Below the pieces are notes generated by a model. That model was not told where the DNA came from, did not search any database, and was given only the letters and a program-made list of their open reading frames with translations. Source: Arthrobacter sp. H20 (GTDB lineage Bacteria; Actinomycetota; Actinomycetes; Actinomycetales; Micrococcaceae). From it: a stretch of DNA of 43,409 bases. How positions within the stretch are numbered: position 1 is the stretch's first letter; every line of letters starts with the position of its first letter. This document shows positions 9,787 to 17,857 of the stretch, piece after piece. A program made the translations under genes and the position numbers. The stretch spans positions 1 through 43,409 of the forward strand of contig NZ_AZRY01000155.1 of NCBI RefSeq assembly GCF_000520515.1. Direction: 5' to 3'.

Positions 9787-10877
9787 ACGACTGGGCAGGA
9801 ATCGTATGGCTGGTAGTCCTGTTGATCGGCAACGCCTTCTTTGTTGGTGCCGAATTTGCTGTGATGTCTGCCCGCCGTAGCCAGATTGAACCGCTGGCTG
9901 ACGCAGGCTCGAAGCGGGCCAAGACCACTCTGTGGGCAATGGAGCACGTTTCGTTGATGCTTGCGTGCGCTCAACTGGGCATCACCGTGTGCTCCCTATT
10001 GATTCTGCAGGTCGCTGAACCGGCGATCCACCACCTGTTGGTGGTGCCTCTCGAAACGGTGGGTATTGGTGCCGGACCCGCCGACATCATCGCGTTCGCG
10101 ATAGCGCTGCTCATAGTGACGTTCCTCCACGTGACGTTCGGCGAGATGGTCCCGAAGAACATCTCAGTGTCTGTCGCCGACAAGGCGGCATTGCTGCTCG
10201 CTCCGCCGCTCGTCATGATCGCCAAGGTTGTGAACCCGATTATCAGTTCACTGAACTGGCTGGCGAACCACATTCTGCGGGCCATGCGGGTGGAGCCCAA
10301 GAATGAGGTGACCTCGTCCTTCACCCTTGAGGAAGTGCAGTCTATTGTTCAGGAGTCGACCCGCCATGGCCTCGTGGATGATGGCTCGGGTCTGATCTCC
10401 GGTGCCCTTGAGTTCTCGGGCCAGACTGCTGGAACAGTAATGGTTCCGTTGGAGGAGCTGGTAAGTGTCCGTACCGACTCCACACCCGCTGACTTTGAGA
10501 AGACAGTGGGCAGGACTGGGTTCTCCCGCTTCGTGTTGATGGATGAGAACGATGCCCTGACGGGCTATATGCATCTCAAGGACATCATGTCCATCTCGGA
10601 GGAGATGTATTCCAAGCCCATCACCGAGAACAAGGTGCGGACCTTGGCGAACCTGCGAATGGATGACGAAATCGAGACGGCGCTGAGCACCATGCAGCGC
10701 ACCGGATCGCATCTCGCCCGGGTGTTGGGTCCCGACGGTGCCACCCATGGGGTGCTGTTTCTTGAGGACATCATTGAGCAGCTGATCGGCGAGATCCGGG
10801 ATGCCACCCAAAGTCAGGGCCACCGGCGGACAGGTGCCAGCGTCGAGGACCTTGGTTTGGACCGAAGCGTCAAGTAG
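9783..10877 (+). CDS. Second CNNM domain/CBS protein lacking the CorC C-terminal domain
   Basis: 364 aa starting at ATG 9783, inside an ATGA overlap with the preceding CNNM gene, so the two are translationally coupled. Residues 1-190 hold the DUF21 membrane domain (first helix around 7-28, GEMVPKNISVSVADKAALLLAPP near 120-142). A CBS pair follows (about 205-335; GRTGFSRFVLMDEND, HGVLFLEDIIEQLIGEI). The protein ends soon after the CBS pair, with no CorC/HlyC domain, so it is about 85 aa shorter than its partner. Tandem long and short CNNM genes are common in actinobacteria (Rv1842c/Rv1841c), which suggests a heterodimer. The Mg2+/Co2+ role is inferred from the family. Confidence 0.88.
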   Translation: MNDWAGIVWLVVLLIGNAFFVGAEFAVMSARRSQIEPLADAGSKRAKTTLWAMEHVSLMLACAQLGITVCSLLILQVAEPAIHHLLVVPLETVGIGAGPADIIAFAIALLIVTFLHVTFGEMVPKNISVSVADKAALLLAPPLVMIAKVVNPIISSLNWLANHILRAMRVEPKNEVTSSFTLEEVQSIVQESTRHGLVDDGSGLISGALEFSGQTAGTVMVPLEELVSVRTDSTPADFEKTVGRTGFSRFVLMDENDALTGYMHLKDIMSISEEMYSKPITENKVRTLANLRMDDEIETALSTMQRTGSHLARVLGPDGATHGVLFLEDIIEQLIGEIRDATQSQGHRRTGASVEDLGLDRSVK

Positions 10878-10894
10878 CCCACCTGAACCTGTTT

Positions 10895-10923
10895 ATGCGA
10901 ATGATTCGCGTTTGCGTTAGACT
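10895..10923 (+). promoter_or_regulatory. Zur-type operator overlapping the znuABC promoter
   Basis: A perfect dyad GCGAATGATTCGC (10897-10909), extended to 10895-10911, has the AATGATT core typical of actinobacterial Zur boxes. The -10 box TAGACT follows at 10918-10923, so the operator covers the expected -35 region, as for a repressor. A zur-like gene lies at the end of the same locus. Confidence 0.72.
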
Positions 10924-10973
10924 CGGAGTCAAGAGTTAGTGATCCGAGCAACTACACGTAGATCGAGGGATAC

Positions 10974-11957
10974 ATGCGACGCCTTTCCACATCCACAGGC
11001 CTTATTGGGGTAGCAGCCGTGGCGCTGGCACTGACCGGGTGCGGGCAGTCTCAGGGTGAAAGCGCTTCAGTCGACACCGCTGGGGACAGCATTCAGGTCG
11101 TCGCCTCGACCAACGTCTACGGCGATATCGCCGAGACCATCGGTGGGGACGGCGTCTCGGTCACCTCTATTGTTGACAGCCTGGCGCAGGATCCGCACTC
11201 CTATGAGGCAACGGTTCAGGACAAGCTGGCTGTGTCCGAAGCTGATCTCGTGATCGAAAATGGTGGCGGGTATGACCCGTTCCTCCATAATCTTGCCGAC
11301 GAGGTGGAAATGGACCACGACTTCATGATCTCGGCCGTGAGCATTGCCGGGTACGACGAGGGTGAGTCTGAAGAGGAGCACGCTGAGCACGAGGGTGAGT
11401 CTGAAGAGGAGCACGCTGAGCACGCCCACGGATCATTTAATGAGCATGTCTGGTATGACCTTGAGGCGATGGGTGCGGTTGCCGGCGCCATCGGTGACAA
11501 GCTTTCAGAAATAGATCCGGAGAACGCTGAAACATACAGTGCCAATGTCGGAGAATTCAACGACGGCATCGCAGCGCTTACCGACAGGCTCGCCGCGATG
11601 AGCGCTGATTCAGACGGCGAAACGGTTGCAATTACCGAACCGGTTCCGGTCTACCTCCTCGAAGCAGCAGGGCTCGAGAACATCACGCCGGGGGACTACA
11701 GCGAGGCGATTGAGGAAGGGTCGGACGTATCAGTGGCCGTCCTCAACGAAATGATGACCCTCATGGAAGACGAATCCTTGGCCTTCCTTGCCTATAATGA
11801 GCAGACGGAGAGTCCCCAGACCCAGGCCGTCCGTGACGCAGCGGACGCGGCGGGGGTGGAAATCGTCAACTTCACCGAGACAGTGCCTGATGGGGAAGAC
11901 TTCCTGACCTGGATGACTTCCAATGTGGACGGTATCGAAAGCGTTCTCAACCCCTGA
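10974..11957 (+). CDS. znuA: Zinc ABC transporter substrate-binding lipoprotein
   Basis: 327 aa from ATG 10974, with GAGG upstream. The lipoprotein signal peptide (residues 1-23) ends in the lipobox LTGC, so the protein is anchored outside the membrane. The cluster A-I fold is clear: VASTNVYGDIAETIGGD, DPHSYEATVQD, NEHVWYDLEAM (a metal-binding His region), and LAFLAYNEQTESPQTQAV near the end. Between the domains lies an acidic, His-containing loop made of two identical copies of EGESEEEHAEH followed by AHG, typical of zinc-binding ZnuA loops. The Zur-type operator upstream and the zur gene nearby favour Zn2+ over Mn2+. It is the first gene of the znuABC cluster. Confidence 0.88.
   Translation: MRRLSTSTGLIGVAAVALALTGCGQSQGESASVDTAGDSIQVVASTNVYGDIAETIGGDGVSVTSIVDSLAQDPHSYEATVQDKLAVSEADLVIENGGGYDPFLHNLADEVEMDHDFMISAVSIAGYDEGESEEEHAEHEGESEEEHAEHAHGSFNEHVWYDLEAMGAVAGAIGDKLSEIDPENAETYSANVGEFNDGIAALTDRLAAMSADSDGETVAITEPVPVYLLEAAGLENITPGDYSEAIEEGSDVSVAVLNEMMTLMEDESLAFLAYNEQTESPQTQAVRDAADAAGVEIVNFTETVPDGEDFLTWMTSNVDGIESVLNP
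11358..11423 (+). repeat. Perfect 33-bp tandem duplication in the znuA metal loop
   Basis: Two identical 33-bp units (11358-11390 and 11391-11423) encode EGESEEEHAEH twice. They are identical at the DNA level, including the third codon positions, so the duplication is recent or kept uniform by slippage. Copy-number change would alter loop length by 11 residues without a frameshift. Confidence 0.95.
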
Positions 11958-11961
11958 TCGT

Positions 11962-11975
11962 TGGCGGCAACGCCA
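11962..11975 (+). other. GNRA-capped hairpin between znuA and znuC
   Basis: TGGCG-GCAA-CGCCA forms a 5-bp stem with a GCAA tetraloop just after the znuA stop. It has no U-tract. It may stabilise the znuA part of the message, as is common for binding-protein genes, rather than terminate it. Confidence 0.45.
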
Positions 11976-12056
11976 CCACACTACCCTTCGCTGGAGATGA
12001 ACTAACTGGCTCTGACCTATGACCACCTCACGACTGAGCACCGTAGCGCCGAGCCC

Positions 12057-12842
12057 GTGGTTCGCCTCCGGTCGGCCTCCCTATCCTTCGGCGAGCGCGT
12101 TCTCTGGCAAAACCTTGACCTGGACATCCGCAAGGGTGAGTTCTTCGCGGTGCTGGGGCCCAATGGGTCAGGCAAGACCAGTCTCCTCAAGGTGCTGCTG
12201 GGTCTGCAGCAGTTGGACTCGGGGTCAGCCACAGTCAACGGCGCCGCGGTGCGCCGCGGAAGCCGCGAGATCGGGTACATACCCCAGCAGAAGTCGTTTC
12301 CACCTGAAACTCCGCTGCGGGCGCGCGATCTGGTAGGGCTTGGCGTCGATGGACATCGCTGGGGCGTCCGGTGGAAGGGGCGGGAGTACAACTCGGTAGT
12401 CGACGCGCTGCTGGAGAAAGTGGGGGCGTCCGCCTACGCTGATGCGCCGGTGGGCCGTCTGTCAGGAGGGGAACAACAGAGGTTGCGTGCCGCCCAGGCA
12501 CTTGCCACCAACCCGCAGGTGCTCCTCTGCGACGAGCCGTTGCTGTCCCTGGACCTTCACCACCAGCAGGCTGTCAGCGGACTCATCAACTCACAATGCC
12601 GTGACAATGAGTCGGCCGTGGTGTTTGTCACCCACGAGATTAACCCGATCATTGACTATGTCGACCGCGTGCTTTATCTGGCGGGAGGACAGTTCAGAGT
12701 CGGGCCGACCCATGAAGTCATGACCAGCGAGGTGCTGTCCGAGCTCTACAGCTCCAACGTCGAGGTGCTCCACAGCAAGGGACGGATCATTGTGGTCGGG
12801 CTCCCCGATGACACCACCCACCACCACGCGGAAGGACACTGA
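12057..12842 (+). CDS. znuC: Zinc ABC transporter ATP-binding protein
   Basis: 261 aa if begun at GTG 12057, giving the complete first strand VRLRSASLSFGERVLW. Walker A GPNGSGKTSLLK is near residues 34-45, the signature LSGGEQQRLRAAQAL near 140, Walker B VLLCDEPLLSLDLH near 165 and the switch His in VTHEINP near 197. The C-terminus is His-rich (TTHHHAEGH). GTG 12057 has no visible SD. The same frame runs back 17 codons to CTG 12006, which sits 9 nt after a good SD (GGAG at 11993-11996); the stop TAA just before it bounds the frame. A non-canonical CTG start adding 17 residues is therefore possible. The next gene starts 2 nt after the stop. Confidence 0.88.
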   Translation: MVRLRSASLSFGERVLWQNLDLDIRKGEFFAVLGPNGSGKTSLLKVLLGLQQLDSGSATVNGAAVRRGSREIGYIPQQKSFPPETPLRARDLVGLGVDGHRWGVRWKGREYNSVVDALLEKVGASAYADAPVGRLSGGEQQRLRAAQALATNPQVLLCDEPLLSLDLHHQQAVSGLINSQCRDNESAVVFVTHEINPIIDYVDRVLYLAGGQFRVGPTHEVMTSEVLSELYSSNVEVLHSKGRIIVVGLPDDTTHHHAEGH

Positions 12843-12844
12843 GA

Positions 12845-13735
12845 GTGGACCTGCAGGAGATCTTTACCGCAGTCTTCAACTTCGACAACTACTCCGACTT
12901 GCTCCCCCTGGTGCAGAACTCGCTGTGGGCGGGTGCAGTGCTCGGGCTTCTGGGCGGACTGATTGGCACCTTTGTCATGATGAGGGATCTGGCCTTCGCC
13001 GTGCACGGTATCGCCGAACTCTCGTTTGCCGGCGCAGCGTTCGCCCTGCTCATCGGCGCCAACGTCATCTACGGATCCCTGGTCGGATCGGTGCTCGCCG
13101 CAGTGCTGCTTGGGGTGATGGGGATCAGGGCGAGGGACCGGAACTCAATCATCGGCGTGATTATGCCGTTTGGTCTCGGCCTCGGAATTCTCTTCCTCGC
13201 CCTTTACGAGGGCCGGGCAGCCAACAAATTTGGCCTCCTGACCGGCCAGATCGTCTCGGTCGACGACGTCCAACTTTCACTCCTGGCTGGATGCGCCGTA
13301 GCGGTGATGGTGGCGCTGCTGGCTATCTGGCGGCCGCTCACGTTTGCCAGCGCCGACGCCGACCTGGCCGAAGCCCGCGGCGTACCCGTCCGTGGGTTAT
13401 CGATCATGTTCATGTTCCTGTTGGGCGTATCCGTAGCGCTGTCCATTCAGGTGGTGGGTGCACTGCTGGTGCTCGCCCTCCTGATCACGCCCGCCGCGGC
13501 AGCTCTGAAGGTGACATCCTCGCCTCGAATCGTGGTGTTACTCAGCGTGGTCTTCGCCTGCGTGTCAGTGGTCGGTGGAATCCTGCTGGCGCTGGGTGGT
13601 CGAATCCCGATCAGCCCGTACGTGACAACTATTTCCTTCATGATCTATCTGGTGTGTCGGGGAATCAGCTGGCAGCGGGGCCGCAGGACGACGTCGACCG
13701 CTGCCCGCCGCCCAGTGCTGGCCGGATCCGCCTAA
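12845..13735 (+). CDS. znuB: Zinc ABC transporter permease
   Basis: 296 aa from GTG 12845, directly after znuC. It is an ABC-3 family permease with about eight hydrophobic helices, beginning at LVQNSLWAGAVLGLLGGLIG. Motifs include MMRDLAFAVHGIAELSFAGAA and, later, SIQVVGALLVLALLITPAAAA. It would form the membrane channel of the importer with ZnuC. The last 60 residues hold a final helix and a short basic tail. Its stop overlaps the stop of the convergent zur gene by 4 nt, so importer and regulator are physically linked. Zinc specificity is inferred from the operator and zur, not from the permease itself. Confidence 0.9.
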   Translation: MDLQEIFTAVFNFDNYSDLLPLVQNSLWAGAVLGLLGGLIGTFVMMRDLAFAVHGIAELSFAGAAFALLIGANVIYGSLVGSVLAAVLLGVMGIRARDRNSIIGVIMPFGLGLGILFLALYEGRAANKFGLLTGQIVSVDDVQLSLLAGCAVAVMVALLAIWRPLTFASADADLAEARGVPVRGLSIMFMFLLGVSVALSIQVVGALLVLALLITPAAAALKVTSSPRIVVLLSVVFACVSVVGGILLALGGRIPISPYVTTISFMIYLVCRGISWQRGRRTTSTAARRPVLAGSA

Positions 13736-14169
13736 CCAGCTGTTTGTTCGGCAGTGCAGGCCGGGCACAGACCGTAGATTTCAACTGTGTGAGCTACCTC
13801 GGTGTACCCATGCTCATCGGCGATGCGTGCTGCCCATTTCTCCACCGCTGGTGCTTCGATTTCGACGGCGCGGCCACAGTTCCGGCAGAGCAGATGGTGA
13901 TGATGGTGCGGCGCATCGCACCTGCGGTAGACCGCTTCACCCTCACCGTTCCGTAGCACATCGACTAGTCCGTCCTCGGACATGGACTGCAGGATACGGT
14001 ACGTGGTGGCGAGGGAAACCGCGTTGCCAGTCTCATGCAGCCGCCGGTGAAGTTCCTGGGTGCTGACAAAATCATCGAGCGTATCGAGGGCCGCGCTCAC
14101 CGCCAGACGCTGCTTGGTGACCCGTTGTTCTGAGCCTTTGCGCACTACTGGCTCTGCTGTTGGTGGCAC
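13732..14169 (-). CDS. zur: Fur-family zinc uptake regulator
   Basis: 145 aa from GTG 14169, preceded by a strong AGGAGG SD with a 10-nt spacer. The N-terminal winged helix includes VTKQRLAVSAALDTLDDFVSTQELH and TTYRILQSMSEDGLVDVL. The dimerisation domain has the metal-binding string DAPHHHHHLLCRNCGR and a second CxxC in LCPACT, giving the Cys4 structural zinc site of Fur/Zur proteins. The context (convergent with znuABC, which carries a Zur-type operator) supports zinc-dependent repression rather than iron or manganese. No copy of the AATGATT dyad is evident in front of this gene, so autoregulation is not indicated. Confidence 0.9.
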   Translation of the reverse strand: MPPTAEPVVRKGSEQRVTKQRLAVSAALDTLDDFVSTQELHRRLHETGNAVSLATTYRILQSMSEDGLVDVLRNGEGEAVYRRCDAPHHHHHLLCRNCGRAVEIEAPAVEKWAARIADEHGYTEVAHTVEIYGLCPACTAEQTAG

Positions 14170-14244
14170 CTATGGATCGCCTCCTGATGGCTCGAATATT
14201 ACTGACCTTCGCGACAAGATTACCAGCGGTAGCAGGTTCGGCTG

Positions 14245-14271
14245 TTGGCAGGCACGCCCCAGCGGTAGGCT
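14245..14271 (+). promoter_or_regulatory. Leaderless promoter of the metallo-beta-lactamase gene
   Basis: TTGGCA (14245-14250) and TAGGCT (14266-14271) are separated by 15 nt. The -10 box ends 6 nt before the ATG, so transcription would begin at or next to the start codon. There is no SD. Confidence 0.6.
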
Positions 14272-14277
14272 AACGCG

Positions 14278-14937
14278 ATGAAGCTCACCAAGTTTATCCA
14301 CTCCTGTGTCCGCCTGGAGAAGGACGGGGCGGTGCTGGTCGTCGATCCAGGATCGTTCTCCGACGTGGAGACTGCCCTCGCAGGCGCCCATGCCGTGCTG
14401 ATCACCCACGAGCACGCCGATCACTTCGATGAGGAAAAAGTAGTAGCGGCGTTGCAGGAGGATCCGTCGCTGCTGATCTATGCTCCGGCGGCGGTGGCAA
14501 GCCTCCTGGCGAATCGGCTCGACGACGACGGCCCAGTCCGGGTGCACACGGCCCAGCCGGAGCAGCGGTACAGTGTCGCTGGCTTTGAGGTGCAGACCTT
14601 CGGCGGTCAGCATGCTCTAATTCACCCGCACATTCCGATGGTCGCCAATGTCGGGTACTTCATCGACGGCTCCGTCTACCACCCGGGGGATTCCTTCATT
14701 GTCCCGCATGGCGTTGATGTCTCCGCGCTCCTCGTTCCGGTGCATGCGCCCTGGTCCAAGACCGCCGAAGTGATCGATTTTGTCACTTCGGTCAGGGCTG
14801 CACGTGCGTTCCAGATTCACGACGCACTGCTTAACGAGCAAGGTCTGCAACTGGTCGAGAGCCACGTGGCCCGTCTTGGCAACCTGTACGGCACCGAGTT
14901 CCGTCACCTTGCCCCCGGTGAAAGCGTGATGATTTAG
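14278..14937 (+). CDS. Metallo-beta-lactamase fold hydrolase (UlaG-like)
   Basis: 219 aa from ATG 14278. The start is fixed by a leaderless promoter rather than an SD. The hallmark THEHADH lies at residues 43-49 (H44, H46, D48, H49). Further metal ligands are likely at GGQHALIHPHIP (about 104-115), the Asp of YHPGDSF, and the His of FQIHDALL. It matches the short UlaG/YtnP-like group of single-domain metal-dependent hydrolases; the substrate is unknown. The convergent PhoD gene overlaps its stop by 4 nt. It appears to be a monocistronic gene with divergent transcription from zur. Confidence 0.85.
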   Translation: MKLTKFIHSCVRLEKDGAVLVVDPGSFSDVETALAGAHAVLITHEHADHFDEEKVVAALQEDPSLLIYAPAAVASLLANRLDDDGPVRVHTAQPEQRYSVAGFEVQTFGGQHALIHPHIPMVANVGYFIDGSVYHPGDSFIVPHGVDVSALLVPVHAPWSKTAEVIDFVTSVRAARAFQIHDALLNEQGLQLVESHVARLGNLYGTEFRHLAPGESVMI

Positions 14938-16592
14938 CTCCTTGGCGAAACGGTCACAGTGGAGACTTGTTCCAGCTCCGGCGAGAGATGATCGCCGTCG
15001 ACCACTACGCCGCGCTCCCACCAGAGGCGCAGACCGTCCGGCCCGTCTTCGAGACCGGCGAGGTTGTTGTCGAACCAGGGGCCCTTTAACCGGGTCCAGC
15101 GGAAGGGCGGATCAGGGACCTTGGCGGAGCGGGCTACCAGTGCGCCCACCGGGCTGGCGACGCCGTAGGAGAGGATGGCAGTCGCAAAGCGCATCGCGCG
15201 GGGGAGCGGGTTACGGATCGGCGAGCAGACGGCCTGGATGATCCGGCTTCCTGACGAGCGCTCCACCTCGGAAACGTACGAGAAATGCACGTCGCCGGAG
15301 AGGAATGTGACAGTCTCGGGTGCCTTGCCACGTTTCCCGTCCGCCACTTCAACCGCCATCTTTGCCACCGCCCTGAAGCTGCGTTGGAAAGCACCCCAAT
15401 GCTCAAGATCGACGGTGCGCCGCATTTTTTCACCGATCTTTGCGCCAAACGTACCCCAGGCGCCGTCGGCCAGCGCTTCGTTCCACGCCTCAATGTGGTG
15501 CAGCCCAGGGGGCAGCAGGAAGGGGAGCGAGGTGGCAACCAACAGATGCCTGAAGCCGCCCTGCATCTGCCCATCGAGCCAGGCCAACTCCTGCTCATCC
15601 AGCACCGCCCGCTTCTCGGGGGTGAGCACCCGGCCCGCTCGGGAGTCGAGGACCACCAGGCGGACGTCGCCGATCTCCCGGGCGAAGCTCCACCGGTAAG
15701 TGGAGGGCTGCTGGTTGGTCCGGTCGGCGAATCGGTCCAGCACATCACTGATGTCCAGTTCCGCCTCACCGTGGTGGGCGCTGATCAGCTGCCAGATTTC
15801 GTCCTCCGCGCGGTGCTCTGGGGAGAGGTTACCCAAATGTTGGTGCACCCAGTAGGACGCCAGGCCCGAGACGATTCGCCCCTGCCACCAGGAGGTCGCC
15901 TCCATCGCCTGTTTCCATTTCAGTGACGTGTTCCAGTCGTCCCGGATGTCATGGTCGTCGAAGATCATCGCGCTGGGCAGGGTGGAAAGCAGCCACCGGT
16001 TGGCGTCGTCGGACCAGGCGAGGTTGTACAGGTGGGCGTACTCCTCGTAGTCCTTGAGCTCCTCGCCCGGTTCTTCCTCAATGTTCCGCCGTGCCCTGAT
16101 GAACTCCTGCATCGCGTCGCTGGTCACGTCGGCGTACACCTGGTCGCCGAGGAACACCACCAGATCGGGCCAGGCCACGTCGTCGACCCCCCCCGCCATG
16201 TTGAGGGCGTAGGCACGCATCGAGTCGACGCCGTGTTTGCCGTTCCCGGCTTCGTTGTGCGGCACACTGGTCCGGCACGAGCCAAAGGCCAACTTGATCG
16301 GTCGACCCGGGGTCAACGTGGCAATCATTGACGGGGGAAACGCTGTCCCGGCTTTGGGCCATACCTGCTCGCCATCTATCGACACCGTGTACTCGGTGAC
16401 GGTTCCGGGTTCCAGGCCGTCAGCCTCCACCAGGGCGTAGTGGTGGCCGTGGACGCCGAACGTCCTGGCGTCCCAGGACTGATCGCCGGCAGCAACAGTT
16501 ACCTGCGCAGCGTGTCGGGTTTCCACCCAGATACTGGCCGAGGTCAGATCGACATAACGCATCATGGGACCAAGCACCAGGGAATCAGTCAT
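14934..16592 (-). CDS. PhoD-like metallophosphatase (alkaline phosphatase D family)
   Basis: 552 aa from ATG 16592. Residues 1-80 form a beta-sandwich (SASIWVETRHAAQVTVAAG). The phosphatase core then starts at KLAFGSCRTS near residue 95. Metal-site motifs are VVFLGDQVYAD (about 150), IFDDHDIRDDWN (about 210), LVVLDSRAGRVL and FLSGDVHFSYVSE (about 430). No signal peptide is visible, unlike secreted Bacillus PhoD, so a cytoplasmic or differently targeted phosphodiesterase/phosphatase is likely. The gene sits behind its own leaderless promoter, 44 nt downstream of the PLP-enzyme gene. Natural substrate unknown. Confidence 0.87.
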   Translation of the reverse strand: MTDSLVLGPMMRYVDLTSASIWVETRHAAQVTVAAGDQSWDARTFGVHGHHYALVEADGLEPGTVTEYTVSIDGEQVWPKAGTAFPPSMIATLTPGRPIKLAFGSCRTSVPHNEAGNGKHGVDSMRAYALNMAGGVDDVAWPDLVVFLGDQVYADVTSDAMQEFIRARRNIEEEPGEELKDYEEYAHLYNLAWSDDANRWLLSTLPSAMIFDDHDIRDDWNTSLKWKQAMEATSWWQGRIVSGLASYWVHQHLGNLSPEHRAEDEIWQLISAHHGEAELDISDVLDRFADRTNQQPSTYRWSFAREIGDVRLVVLDSRAGRVLTPEKRAVLDEQELAWLDGQMQGGFRHLLVATSLPFLLPPGLHHIEAWNEALADGAWGTFGAKIGEKMRRTVDLEHWGAFQRSFRAVAKMAVEVADGKRGKAPETVTFLSGDVHFSYVSEVERSSGSRIIQAVCSPIRNPLPRAMRFATAILSYGVASPVGALVARSAKVPDPPFRWTRLKGPWFDNNLAGLEDGPDGLRLWWERGVVVDGDHLSPELEQVSTVTVSPRS

Positions 16593-16598
16593 TACTCA

Positions 16599-16604
16599 GT
16601 TCTA
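16599..16604 (-). promoter_or_regulatory. -10 box of the PhoD gene (leaderless)
   Basis: Read on the minus strand, TAGAAC ends exactly 6 nt before ATG 16592, and no SD is present. The -35 region is weak. It lies just downstream of the hairpin at 16618-16636. Confidence 0.5.
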
Positions 16605-16617
16605 CCCGGTTCCCGCG

Positions 16618-16636
16618 ACTGCCGCTATCCGGCAGT
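16618..16636 (-). terminator. Hairpin directly after the PLP-enzyme stop codon
   Basis: ACTGCCG-GATAG-CGGCAGT (minus strand) gives a 7-bp stem with a 5-nt loop, starting at the base after the stop codon at 16637. It has no U-tract, so it is a weak terminator or an mRNA 3' stabiliser. Confidence 0.5.
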
Positions 16637-17719
16637 TCAGTCCTGCCAGGTGTCAGTGGCGAAGAAGTGCTCCAACACAGCGGTGTAGGGGGTCGGCTCC
16701 AGGTCGCGCGCGGAGAGCCAGGCGTCATCGTCGTAGGAGCCCGCATACCGGGTTCCAGCGTCGCACATGAGGGAGACGACGCTGCCCCGGCGCCCTTCGG
16801 CCATCATCCCGGCGATCAGGGTCCAGACACCCCACAAATTCGTCCCGGTGGATGGGCCAGCATGCAGGCCGGTGAGCTGACGAAGGTGGCGCATCGCAGC
16901 GACCGAGGCGGAGTCGGGCACCTGGATCATGTGGTCGATCACGCCGGGCACGAAGCTGGGTTCCAGCCGGGGCCGTCCGATGCCCTCGATCCGGGAGGGA
17001 CTGCCCGCCGCGGCCGTGCCGGAGGTTTGCCACGCCGGGTAGAAAGCTGAGTTCTCCGGGTCGACGACTGCCAGCCGGGTGGGGTGACGTTGATAGCGGA
17101 TGTACCGGCCGATGGTCGCACTGGTCCCGCCGGTACCTGCCCCCACGACGATCCAGTCGGGGATGGGGTGCTGTTCGAGGGCAAGTTGGCCGAAGATCGA
17201 TTCAGCAATATTGTTGTTGCCTCGCCAGTCGGTGGCGCGCTCAGCGTAGGTGAACTGATCCATATAGTGGCCGCCTGCCGTAGCTGCCAGGGTTGCAGCG
17301 GTGTCGTACACCTCTGACGCGTGATCCACGAAGTGGCACGCGCCGCCGTATTGTTCGATCAGGTCGATCTTTTCCCTGCTGGTGGTGCGGGTCATCACGG
17401 CGATGAACGGCAGGTCCAGTAGCTGGGCAAAGTATGCCTCGGAGACGGCGGTGGAGCCGCTGGACGCTTCGACGATGGTCGTGCTCTCGCCGATCCAGCC
17501 GTTCACCAGGCCGAAGAGGAACAGCGAGCGTGCCAGCCGGTGCTTGAGGCTTCCTGTGCGGTGAGTCGACTCATCCTTCAGGAACAGTTCGATTCCCCAG
17601 TGCTCCGGCAGCGGAACCGCATAGAGATGAGTATCAGCGGATCGGTTGTTTTCAGCCTCGATCCGGCGGATGGCTTCGGCTGCCCAGGAGCGGTCCGGGA
17701 GGGGCGTCAGGGTGTTCAC
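16637..17719 (-). CDS. PLP-dependent cysteine synthase-fold enzyme, probable L-cysteine desulfhydrase (Cds1-like)
   Basis: 360 aa from GTG 17719, which a leaderless promoter specifies. It is fold-type II: the PLP lysine is K59 in [16 protein letters not shown], followed by [18 protein letters not shown] (substrate loop) and [18 protein letters not shown] (phosphate-binding Gly loop). The [13 protein letters not shown] form and the extended C-terminus resemble Mycobacterium tuberculosis Rv3684 (Cds1), which releases H2S, pyruvate and ammonia from cysteine. I infer that activity; cysteine synthase or another beta-replacement activity cannot be excluded. A sulfurtransferase gene is divergent from it, 138 bp away, which supports a role in sulfur metabolism. 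Confidence 0.82.
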   Translation of the reverse strand: MNTLTPLPDRSWAAEAIRRIEAENNRSADTHLYAVPLPEHWGIELFLKDESTHRTGSLKHRLARSLFLFGLVNGWIGESTTIVEASSGSTAVSEAYFAQLLDLPFIAVMTRTTSREKIDLIEQYGGACHFVDHASEVYDTAATLAATAGGHYMDQFTYAERATDWRGNNNIAESIFGQLALEQHPIPDWIVVGAGTGGTSATIGRYIRYQRHPTRLAVVDPENSAFYPAWQTSGTAAAGSPSRIEGIGRPRLEPSFVPGVIDHMIQVPDSASVAAMRHLRQLTGLHAGPSTGTNLWGVWTLIAGMMAEGRRGSVVSLMCDAGTRYAGSYDDDAWLSARDLEPTPYTAVLEHFFATDTWQD

Positions 17720-17725
17720 TGGTTT

Positions 17726-17731
17726 AGCCTA
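17726..17731 (-). promoter_or_regulatory. -10 box of the Cds1-like gene (leaderless)
   Basis: TAGGCT on the minus strand ends 6 nt before the GTG start at 17719. No SD is visible. The -10 hexamer is identical to that of the metallo-beta-lactamase gene at 14266. Confidence 0.55.
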
Positions 17732-17819
17732 CCGGGCCCACCCGTTCCAGCTCGGAGGAGTTGACGGGCTGTGGATTGGAGTACGGGCCCGGGCTGTGGT
17801 GGACTTGTGCTGACAAGGC

Positions 17820-17835
17820 CCGGCAGTGTTGCCGG
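17820..17835 (+). other. Hairpin in the sulfurtransferase 5' region
   Basis: CCGGCA-GTGT-TGCCGG is a perfect 6-bp stem ending 10 nt before the SD AAAGGAG of the sulfurtransferase. A TTGACG -35-like motif lies further up, at 17761, with no clear -10. The stem may tune translation or be incidental. Confidence 0.4.
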
Positions 17836-17857
17836 TCACATTCAAAAGGAGATCTTG

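Noticed and set aside
8746-9939. A 397-codon open frame antisense to both CNNM genes
   Set aside because: It is in antisense to well-supported genes, with no motif and no promoter.
12790-13956. A 388-codon open frame overlapping znuB in another frame
   Set aside because: It is out of frame with the clear permease and has Arg/Gly-rich shadow composition.
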